NCBI GenBank assembly: GCA_018645535.1
Contig: JABGWN010000127.1
Coordinates: 1-6,570, forward strand
Direction of reading: 5' to 3'
Length of the DNA stretch: 6,570 bases
Origin: Methanobacteriota archaeon
Lineage (GTDB): Archaea > Thermoplasmatota > Poseidoniia > Poseidoniales > Poseidoniaceae
Shown here in pieces: positions 1 to 6,570 of the stretch. Position 1 is the first letter of the stretch. Every line of letters starts with the position of its first letter. The notes under the pieces are model-generated. The model was given only the letters and a program-made list of their open reading frames with translations. It did no database searches and was not told where the DNA came from. The position numbers were made by a program, and so were the translations under genes.

Positions 1-3000
1 CATCATGGGCGCTGCGGGAATTGTTGGATTGTGGAAGTGGTCAAATTGGGACGGACTTGTTCGAACTTGGCGTCGAGCGGGAATACGCACACCTTCAGAT
101 CGTATTGCAGGAGCCAGAAAGGCTGTTTGGAGAACCCCTTCGTTCTCTGCAGTTCTCCTCGTCTTGATTATGCTCACAGGTCAACAACTGACCTATGGGT
201 TGGATTCAGCTATCCCAAGCAACTCTCCTGCTGAAGGTGATATTGACGAAGATTTCTATAACGCTATACCTGACATTATGCGTTGGGATGATCTTGGAGT
301 CTCTCTTCTTGATAGCCGAGACTACGAAGCTTTTGGTGGTCGTTCATACATGGGGTCTTTTGGAAGCGGATTCAATGGCCAATATTGGAATGATGCTTTC
401 GATTGGCTGTCTGAACAGGATACAAATGAGTCCTACTCAGACAGGCCTGCGTTTGTCTCGTGGTGGGATTATGGTTTCCAAGCCCTAAACACAGGAGAAC
501 ATCCTTCCGTTTCGGACAATTTCCAAAGTGGTATTCCAGCATCAGGTAATATGCTTCTTGCTCGAAGCCAAACTGATTTGGTTGCTATGTTTATCCAACA
601 CCTTGCAGTTGGAGATATTAGCTACAGTGTCAATCAAAAAGGTGTTGAGGACCGTTCATTCACTTCAGGATTTGAATCTATTCTTTCATCACACCTCAAT
701 CCTGCTCAAATAGATGAACTAAATCTTATCTTGATACAAGATGGACTTGACATCGACCAAATGGCTGATGTTGTCGCAGATCACTCATATGAAGTCTTCA
801 AGAGTAAGGGCGACACCTACATGGCACGAGGTTTCTCACTGGATTCGGATGGAATACCTGACGAAACACTTGGTCTACACTATCGTGTTTGGTCTGGTGG
901 TGACATCATATCTTGTGACAGTACCTTTAGCGACAACTGCCTCAACGGAGACTTCAACAGCGAACAAGCTGCAAACAGCACATTCAGTAACAATGCAGAT
1001 GTAAGCGAAGAAATCGTTAATTCAGTATCTCACTATACCTTTGGAGAGTACTGGTACACCGCTGACCTTGTAGAGGAGTATACATCTGTATCGACTGGTA
1101 TTCACCGTGCTAACTCTCACATCGCTTTGACTGTTCAGTTGTTAACAAATGCATTGTCTGAAGATCAAATCATTGACCTTTACAATGACATCATCAACAT
1201 GGACGGATACGAAGTTCAAGATTACGAAGGTGCTCCTGGAGAAACAATCACTCGTAACCACGAGATTCGATATTTCGCTGTTGACGACAAACTGTACCCA
1301 CGTGCCGGCCGGTATAACGCTGATGCTGGATACAACGGTGCACGACCGCTCGGTATTTTCGGTGCTCCGACAATTCTATCTGGACAAGATTTCAACACAT
1401 TCACAAATGAAGTCTATGAGACTGTACGTGGCGATGATGTCGTTCGAGAACTATCTCGAGAAGAAGTTGATGCTGCAATGCTGAAGGACGTACTCGACCA
1501 ACAGTCTGGAGCGAACATCGATCCACTTCAAGTCGACGATATCCGAGTAGATCATCTCCCTGAATTCTTCGATACTATGCTTGCCCGTTCCTACGTTGGT
1601 TACGGTGCATCGACTCTCGGTGCAGATGCTGGTTCTACTAATCCACAACCGAAGCAACAGCTACTGTCCAGTGATCGTGGAACGAATTTCCTACAACAGG
1701 CATATCCACTTCCTGGTGCAATGATGAATCACTTTGTCATTGCGAACTGGTACAGTCCTAACGAGACATCTATCTTCTTAAATCAGGCGCAAACTGGAGT
1801 TGACATTAATGCCAATGCTGATGTCAAGATAATGAAGTACTATTCAGGTGCTGAAATTAAAGGAACCGTCTACATGGAAGATGAGGAAATTGGTTTGCCA
1901 AATACTCGAATTCTAATCGAGCGTGATGCATTCTCTGGAGAGGATGCAATCGATGGTGATGATGATACGTATTGGATTCCAATCGGTTTCACTGATGCTG
2001 ATGAAAATGGAGATTGGAGTTTCACTGCACCTGCTGGTCGAATCAGAGTAAGTGCATTTGCTGGTATCTATGACGATACAGAAGCAATTCAAACAATCCA
2101 AAGTGGCGAGCATCAAAGCGGATTAGTCGATTTACTGACAGATGTAAACTCAGACCGTGAAGTCTACGCTATTACCTCGATTCTTGGACAAGTCGCAAAC
2201 ATGACTTGGCTTGGTGAATCAACCCTCAACGTTACTGGTGAACAAGCAGATCGTAAGGAAGACGTAACTCAAGAAATGAATATTGAAGTCGAAGGCAGTG
2301 GTGTTTCGGGTGCAGTTGAATGGACTGGATTCGGTGATTTCGCTGGAGAACCTCTTGTAGAGACCGATTTCATTCTACGTAATATTTGGTCCATGACTGA
2401 GAACTACACATTGACAACAACCAACGGTTCTTTCGATAGTGAGGAATCACGAATCCTTCAAGGAACTGGTGAAGTAACCTTCTCCGATGTTGGTACCTTC
2501 ACAAGCGATGGTGTCGCACTTGCCTACAACTTTACGGGTAACTTTACTCGTGAAATCGGAGACAACCGTGTTTACTCTGGAAACGGAACTTGGGTTGGTA
2601 TAGGAACCCTAGAAGCTTCATGGCTATCTCATGACAATGCCTCTTTGCCTTGTGGTGAAAATGAAACCATGCCTGCAAATGCGTCACTGTGTGTCCTGTC
2701 AACTGGTACAGAATTCTCAACTTATCTCCTTGATGGAGAAGTCGAAGCGAACGGACGATTGACTTCAGAAGGCGTAAGTAGTCTCAAGAAGGAACTCGTT
2801 GGTGAAACATTCGAAGGTACAGGTGCGTTCGAAGGTATAGGTACACTCAACGGAACAGGTCTATTCATTGGTCCTGGTTTCTTCAGTGGAGACATCGTTA
2901 GCCCAGGTTCATTCTACATGACTGGTATTTTGCCAGGTGTGTACAATATGCTTGCCGTTATGCCAAATGGACGCGAGGTGCTTCTACCAGATCCTGTTAC

Positions 3001-6000
3001 AGTTGGTCTTGAACCAACATATGATCTTGCCATGACTGTACCTGCCTCTCAAATTTCAGACATTCTCTCCTCAATGGATGGAGAGGTTCTTGCGTTCCAA
3101 GACCTTGAATTAATTGATGTAGAACTAGGGGAGGAATTCATGATTCCTCTTACATCTGGCGAAGATGGAAATGTATCTCATGGCCCAATCACCTCCGGAT
3201 TGTATTATCTTAGAGTCGACTTAGACGATGACGGGTTCTACGAAATGAATCAAACGATTCAAGTCTTTGACGAACCAACGAACATCACCTTTGACCTCGG
3301 TGTCCCTCAGATGTATGACGTTGAGATCACTCTCAATGGACCTGTCGGATTTGATGTCACGAATCGTATTGTGAATTTCACTGACCCTCTTGGCTTGTTA
3401 CCTCTTAGCGTGGTTTCTGACGAGAACGGTGTAATTGAGATTGAGCTGCCGGTTGGTGAATGGGAAGTAAGTGATAGTACTGATGAAGATTACATCCTTA
3501 TCGAAGAGTTCACTATCCTCGACACAGATCTCACGCTTGATTTGACATATTCCACCTCTGTTTGGGTTAACGGTTCAATCGATGCTCCAAACTCGGCTGG
3601 ATTCAATTACGAGGAATGGCTTGCTCTTCCAGATGAACAGAAATTGTACGAGAACGCAAGTTCAGTGCCTGTTCGTTTCCATGGAAACAACCTTGAATTC
3701 ATCACCGTAACAGACCAATTTGGTGAATTTAGTCAACGCCTTCCTGCTGGATTGACATTCAACATTAACGCTGCAAGCTCAGTCTCTGCATACTCTGCGG
3801 GCGGCCTTGTAACAGTTGTTGAGGAAATGGCTCCATTGGATGCTATGATCTTGGCGCCGACAGTTGATGTTTTTGGAAGTGTTTATCTCTTCGATAATGC
3901 AACTCCATGGAATCAGGATATTCCTCAATACGAGCCTGTAGAGATTCATGCCACTTCAGAAGATGGAGTCGTCTGGAAAACTCTGACTGATGCCTCTGGA
4001 GTGTTCCAAACACAATTGTTGAATGGAACATGGTCCTTTACCATCTCCGATGCTGCATACAACGCAAGCACAATTTCTGACTATGCAGTAATTGTTGCAG
4101 ATGGAATGAACCCTCAACCTGTTGAATTAGTCACCAATCCGAGCAACAGCACTGTTGTACTCAATGTCTTTACAGATCTTGGCGACAGTGTATTCGAGAA
4201 CGGTACTGCGATTCGTCCAGATATTCAACTCATCCCAGTCTCTCAAATCGGTGTACAAGTTAACTTAACCTCCACCGATTATACAGAAGATGGTATCGTT
4301 GAGGCAGTTCTCAGCCCTGGTATCTATGCGATACAGACCAATGATCTAGATGCAGCAGATGAAAATGCATCCGATGCAAGTTTGAAACTCAATGGAGTTC
4401 TGGATGTTATCGCTATTGGACTGACTGGCCCTGAAGAAGCCATCCTTGTTCCAATCGTTGATGAATGGAGAGTTACAGGTGCAATTTCATGGATGAATGG
4501 TTCGGCAATGGTCGAGAACATTCTTCTTGCATCTGCTGACGGAACAGGATACGTCCCATTAAATGTCGATGTTAACGGAACATTTGCAGAATATGTCCCT
4601 ACTGGCGACTATGTCATCGTTGCAGCACCAATGCTCAATGGCGATGGAGTCATGGAATCTTTGCGAATGCCAATCACCGTTGGTGCAGACGACTCACAGC
4701 GAATTAATCTTGAATTAAGCATGGTTGAAACTGTTGAGGTTACACTAACACTCATCGAATCCGGTACAAACCAAACCCTTTCTGGAAAGAAGGTAATTTT
4801 GGTTAGCCATGATGGATATGGAAACATTACAATGAACCCAACTGATGCTGATGGTAATGCGACACAATTGCTTATGCCTGGTACATGGAGCCTCTTCATG
4901 AACGAGACAGCAGCACAGCGTGTATGGACTCTCGATACATCGAGTGCTCCTCAAACCTTTACAGAGAACACCAGTCTTGAAATGGTATATGCCGATCTTG
5001 AAGTTGAAATCGGTGGTAAGGCTTTCTGGGATGTAGATGAAGATGACATTGGCGATTCAAACGAAGGTGTTGAAGGTGCGACAGTAACCATCCAAGGCGG
5101 AAGTATCGATACAATCATCCAAACCAATGAAAACGGCGTTTGGAGTCTTTACGTACCTATCCTTGAGAATTACACAGTATCAATTGCTAAGGATGGATTC
5201 GGTGTTGTAAGCTATGATGACAACAATTCAGGATTCTATGTAGTTGAAGGCGAACCACTTTCACAAGATATTGAAATGGCTGCTGCTCAAGTAACAATCA
5301 CTGGAAGTATCACAGATATTCTCGACTCATCCCGTCTCGATGGTGCAAGTATTGTTCTTTACGGAACTGCAGAGAACCAAGCCGAGATGGTCAGTATCAT
5401 AGGAACCTATGCTGATGATGAACTTACCTTCACCCAATCTGTTGAACCGGGTAAATGGGTCGTTGTTGTCTCTGAAACAGCAGCTCCATTCAATGGTGGT
5501 GGAATTGCTGTTGGTATCCTCGAGGCTGCAGTTCAAGATGGAGGCACAATTGACCTCGTTATGAGCAAGGGTGGCTGGATTGACATTAACACTCAATTCA
5601 CTTCGTTCAATCTACAACCATTCAATGCTGGTACAGAAAACCCGTCTTCACCAGTTGATACTGTTGTGGAAGTTGAAGTTGATCTCGGTGAAGGACAGGT
5701 ATGGAACTTACCACTCAGCTCTGATGGTACACTGGAAGTACTTCTCCCATCAGGCTCTGCTTCGTTCTCTTCTGAATTCACAACCGTCCAAAGAGACTTG
5801 ACTATGAATTACACCTCCGGAATCTCAATCGATAACGGTGATGAAGGTCGTACATCTCTTATGCTTTCATACAACAGAAAGACCAACAGTGATCTTACCC
5901 TTGGTGTCGACAATGTTGTAAATGTTACAGGCCTCACAAATGAAAACAGAGATATGATTGCTACAATCATGACCAATGACGATGCAAATTACTCAAGCAT

Positions 6001-6570
6001 TGAATTTGAAGTCTTAGCTACATACGAAGGAACTGAAATTATGGATACTTTCGCAGTGTCCGGTTCAGTGACAGTATCTCCAGACCAAGCAGATTGGAGT
6101 CTTGAATTCTACAATGGCAGTGGCTGGGTTGATTCCATCGACCTTGCACTCGGTATTGGTGATGAAGATGCAAATGCAACAATGAATGGAACTGTTCTTG
6201 CACGAATTAGTCTTCCATCAGTTGAAGACGCATGGCATCTTGAGAATGGACACAGTTTGAATGTCCGCTTCATGGCAGATACAGGTGATATGACTGAAGT
6301 TTCACTCAATGTTGCAGTTCCTCAATACTTTGAATTCAACACAACTGAAGTTACAGAAACGGTCGGTGTATCACCTGCTGGTTCAACTACTGCAGGATTG
6401 ACCATTAACAACAATGGAAATGGTGACGATTCGTTTACCTATGAAGTTCTTGACAACCTACCTGATGGCTGGACAGTTGCGCCAATGAATGGTGTTACAA
6501 CCATCGCTAAGGATAACTTGCGAGATCTAGCATTCACAGTTTCATCTGATGCATCCTTCGAAAGTGGAGA
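1..6570 (+). CDS. aglB: Giant AglB/STT3-type archaeal oligosaccharyltransferase with a long beta-repeat surface tail (partial at both ends)
   Basis: Frame 2 is open for 2,189 codons without start or stop, so both ends lie outside. The family transfers a dolichol-linked glycan to Asn of N-X-S/T on the outer face of the membrane. Visible support: a basic cytosolic loop and a final membrane helix (48-65), a family-typical lead-in (YWNDAFDWL, 128-136), the signature WWDYG (154-158), DNFQSG (172-177) where relatives have a similar NPFQ-G segment, a DK-like stretch (428-456), FFDTMLAR (522-529), NHFVIANWY (576-584) and the beta domain opening DVKIMKYYSGAEIKG (607-621). After about residue 700 it continues far beyond typical AglB (roughly 800-1,000 residues in total) as glycine hexads, about ten Cna-B-like modules and a NEW3-like domain. 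The metal-binding loops of the membrane domain would be upstream. The first in-frame ATG (base 5) is internal. Family assignment is firm; activity and tail function are inferred. Confidence 0.88.
32..196 (+). other. Basic cytosolic loop and last transmembrane helix of the AglB membrane domain
   Basis: Residues 11-46 carry many Arg and Lys (RTWRRAGIR, RIAGARKAVWR) and no acidic cluster, followed by a hydrophobic run at about 48-65 (SFSAVLLVLIMLTG). By the positive-inside rule the loop is cytosolic and the helix exits to the outside, so everything after it is extracytoplasmic, as expected for STT3/AglB, whose C-terminal domain follows its last helix. Residues 1-10 (IMGAAGIVGL) look like the end of the preceding helix. 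The segment could be mistaken for a signal peptide, but the downstream STT3 core argues against that. Confidence 0.8.
371..532 (+). other. STT3/AglB catalytic signature block with the WWDYG motif
   Basis: Residues 124-177 hold the most diagnostic sequence of the window. YWNDAFDWLSEQ (128-139) matches the family's W-x-x-A-L-x-W-L lead-in. WWDYG is exact at residues 154-158 (bases 461-475) and is preceded by FVS, like the usual V-x-S. About 14 residues later DNFQSG (172-177) corresponds to the family's NPFQ-G segment. In characterised enzymes WWDYG binds the Ser/Thr at position +2 of the acceptor sequon, so the acceptor pocket looks intact. The residues just after the motif (FQAL) differ from the common aromatic/His-Trp-Ile, which may be lineage variation. 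Confidence 0.9.
614..1261 (+). other. Apparent lineage-specific insertion between WWDYG and the DK-like region
   Basis: Residues about 205-420 separate WWDYG from the next recognisable family block. As I recall, characterised archaeal enzymes have roughly 60-80 residues from WWDYG to the DK motif; here the distance is about 270. The stretch mixes helical, Leu/Ile-rich parts (222-265 and 370-400, the latter containing LTVQLLTNALSEDQIIDLY in overlapping form) with a Cys-bounded acidic loop (C305 to C313) and one sequon (N325). I recognise no named domain. It could be an accessory acceptor- or glycan-binding element, or simply a long lineage-specific elaboration of a variable loop. The boundaries are approximate. 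Confidence 0.55.
1268..1375 (+). other. Probable DK-type motif region of AglB
   Basis: RYFAVDDKLYPRAGRY (423-438) resembles the family's R-Y-V-x-x-D strand that leads into the DK motif, and GIFGAPTIL (451-459) resembles the following G-K-F-x-A-P segment of haloarchaeal enzymes, recalled from memory rather than aligned. D428 or D429 would be the DK aspartate. The matching lysine is not obvious: K430 is too close, R437 or R448 could substitute, and the position before F453 is Ile. The DK/MI kinked helix helps form the sequon Ser/Thr pocket with WWDYG. The region assignment is moderate and the residue assignment is weak. Confidence 0.5.
1556..1753 (+). other. Closing segments of the AglB catalytic globular module
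   Basis: LPEFFDTMLARSYV (519-532) matches the family helix usually seen as T-M-x-A-R-L-Y, and PGAMMNHFVIANWY (571-584) takes the place of the usual G-L-x-H-F-R-L-V-Y-E-S strand. Between them lies a loop (538-565) rich in Gln, Ser and Asn instead of the short Asp-Gly-Ser turn of many relatives. Together they show that the conserved central domain is present to its end before the tail begins. A sequon follows at N587. Confidence 0.7.
1820..2071 (+). other. First peripheral beta-sandwich domain of AglB
   Basis: Residues 607-690 start with DVKIMKYYSGAEIKGTV, closely like the V-K-I-F-x-Y-x-x-G-A-x-I-x-G opening of the C-terminal beta domain in euryarchaeal AglB proteins. They continue through GLPNTRILIE, an acidic loop, and TDADENGDWSFTAPAG, the D-x-x-G-x-(W/F)-x-F-x-x-P pattern of carboxypeptidase-regulatory-like Ig folds. 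D665, D667, N669 and D671 sit in a D-x-D-x-N-G turn that could bind calcium. This domain joins the enzyme core to the tail and marks where comparison with ordinary AglB should stop being collinear. Confidence 0.7.
2282..2956 (+). repeat. Glycine-hexad beta repeat region (aromatic-x-Gly-x-Gly-x)
   Basis: Residues 761-985 repeatedly show a six-residue pattern: bulky hydrophobic, any, Gly, any, Gly, any. It is clearest as five consecutive units at 937-966 (FEGTGA, FEGIGT, LNGTGL, FIGPGF, FSGDIV), as a pair at 858-869 (YSGNGT, WVGIGT), and as single units at 763, 774 (WTGFGD) and 819 (LQGTGE). The repetition is in protein sequence; codons differ between units, so it is not a recent DNA tandem. 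The region also holds ten sequons (N801 to N950) and the cysteine pair C884/C897. Such alternation suggests extended beta structure, a solenoid or long hairpins. I do not recognise a named family. Confidence 0.6.
3110..5806 (+). repeat. Array of about ten Cna-B / carboxypeptidase-regulatory-like beta modules
   Basis: Between residues 1037 and 1935 about ten 65-95 residue units recur with the pattern: strand, G-x-(V/I), variable loop, V-x-(I/L/V), acidic turn with D-x-x-G-x-(F/W/A), then (L/V)-P-x-G-x-(W/Y)-x-(V/I). Approximate units: 1037-1100, 1106-1180, 1185-1265, 1287-1370, 1385-1475, 1488-1575, 1576-1662, 1666-1758, 1762-1855 and 1857-1935. Clear tokens are LPVGEW (1149-1154), LPAGL (1247-1251), LLNGTW (1339-1344), VPTGDY (1533-1538), LMPGTW (1624-1629) and VEPGKW (1814-1819). 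These Ig-like folds are usual in surface proteins as stalks or adhesion modules. Units are strongly diverged in sequence, so duplication is old. Module boundaries are by eye. Confidence 0.7.
4997..5275 (+). other. SdrD-B/Cna-B-like module with an acidic calcium-type loop
   Basis: Residues 1666-1758 form the most recognisable tail unit: GGKAFWDVDEDDIGDSNEGV leads into VEGATVTIQGG, then a turn TNENGVWSLYVP and a strand ENYTVSIAKDGF. The order (G-x-x-F-x-D-x-D-x-D..., E-x-x-x-x-G-x-x-V-x-I, T-D/N-x-x-G) is that of SdrD B-type repeats of bacterial adhesins and of related archaeal surface proteins. D1677, D1679, D1681, D1685 and E1688 fall at positions 1, 3, 5, 9 and 12 of an EF-hand-like loop, although the usual Gly at position 6 is Asp. 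Calcium-dependent stiffening is a reasonable inference. Confidence 0.6.
5807..6316 (+). other. Beta-rich linker region of unclear family
   Basis: Residues 1936-2105 lack the P-x-G-x-W token of the preceding array. They read as two possible beta domains: about 1936-2015 (ISIDNGDEGRTSLMLSYNR, then NVTGLTNENRDMIATI) and about 2016-2105 (VSGSVTVSPDQADWSLEFY through MTEVSLNVAVPQYFEF). The second resembles the inter-domain pieces that flank NEW3-type modules in archaeal surface proteins, with short strands and an Asp/Asn-rich turn (GIGDEDANATMNGT). Six sequons lie here (N1936, N1974, N1996, N2038, N2058, N2062). No function can be read from it. Confidence 0.45.
6317..6568 (+). other. NEW3-like (NPCBM-associated) domain, truncated by the window end
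   Basis: Residues 2106-2189 show the pattern of NEW3-type beta domains: a hydrophobic strand, G-x-x-x-x-x-x-L-x-I-x-N-N-G-N-x-x-D-x-F-x-Y-E-V, then LPDGWTVAP and a final strand LAFTV. TINNNGNGDDSFTYEVLDNL and the following PDGW are the telling parts. The family occurs as accessory Ig-like domains next to glycoside hydrolases and in many archaeal surface proteins, often in tandem, so further copies and perhaps a C-terminal anchor may follow downstream. The last strand continues past the window. Confidence 0.6.

Noticed and set aside
5..7. ATG at the fifth base as the gene start
   Set aside because: The frame is open up to the window edge, and an STT3/AglB enzyme needs a large multi-pass membrane domain before this point. 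The Met lies inside a probable membrane helix.
122..211. Signal peptide of a separate secreted protein
   Set aside because: The Arg/Lys-rich stretch followed by a hydrophobic run looks like one, but it is directly followed by the AglB catalytic domain and fits the last helix of that family.
31..234. Short plus-strand open frames in the other two frames (31-234, 195-488, 528-713, 741-1004, 1149-1484, 5571-5801)
   Set aside because: They all overlap the long frame, have no recognisable protein features and are explained as shadows of its codons.
1305..1312. GC-rich palindrome CCGGCCGG as a regulatory site
   Set aside because: It lies within the DK-like coding segment (codons for Ala-Gly-Arg) with no promoter or gene boundary nearby; short palindromes of this size occur by chance.
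2810..2899. DNA-level tandem repeat or CRISPR-like array in the glycine-hexad stretch
   Set aside because: Repetition is at the amino-acid level only; the 18-base units differ at many codon positions and there are no unique spacers.
4609..4954. Minus-strand open frames, including overlapping ones at 4609-4899 and 4745-4954 and others at 5327-5781
   Set aside because: They are antisense to a clearly coding region with consistent domain structure, and they show Ser/Cys/Ile-rich low-meaning translations typical of reverse-complement frames.
1820..6568. Calling the tail a glycoside hydrolase, lectin or peptidase because of the NEW3 and CarboxypepD-like modules
   Set aside because: These are non-catalytic Ig-like accessory folds. 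No catalytic motif for a hydrolase or peptidase is visible in the tail.

Overview
The window holds a single coding region and nothing else. Plus-strand frame 2 is open from the first complete codon (base 2) to the last (base 6568): 2,189 codons with no stop, so the gene is cut at both ends. No promoter, RNA gene, terminator, intergenic gap, mobile element or CRISPR array was seen. Residue numbers below count from the codon at base 2 (residue n begins at base 3n-1).

The protein reads as an archaeal oligosaccharyltransferase of the STT3/AglB family, the membrane enzyme that moves a lipid-linked glycan onto Asn in N-X-S/T sequons outside the cell. The window enters near the end of the multi-pass membrane domain. 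A basic cytosolic loop and the last membrane helix (about residues 48-65) come first. The extracytoplasmic catalytic module follows, with the signature WWDYG at residues 154-158, a probable DK-type region near 428-456, and the family's closing segments at about 519-586. The first beta-sandwich (about 607-690) also fits the AglB C-terminal architecture. Around 200 extra residues appear to sit between WWDYG and the DK-like region.

The protein then runs on for at least 1,500 residues of extracellular beta-rich tail: a region of aromatic-x-Gly-x-Gly hexads (761-985), about ten Cna-B/carboxypeptidase-regulatory-like modules (1037-1935, one of them SdrD-B-like with an acidic calcium-type loop), a less clear beta region (1936-2105) and the start of a NEW3-like module (2106-2189) cut by the window end. 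By hand count the tail carries about 40 N-X-S/T sequons, against three in the first 620 residues. The whole fragment has only four cysteines, in two close pairs.

The likely source is a planktonic euryarchaeon, with Marine Group II (Ca. Poseidoniales) or a related Thermoplasmatota lineage as best guess. This rests on the archaeal AglB core, a moderate GC content (mid-40s percent by eye), acidic composition and a very large CarboxypepD/NEW3-type surface tail. It is inference, not proof. The interesting point is architectural: a glycosyltransferase that seems to carry its own giant, sequon-dense, surface-protein-like domain, possibly its own substrate or a scaffold at the cell envelope.
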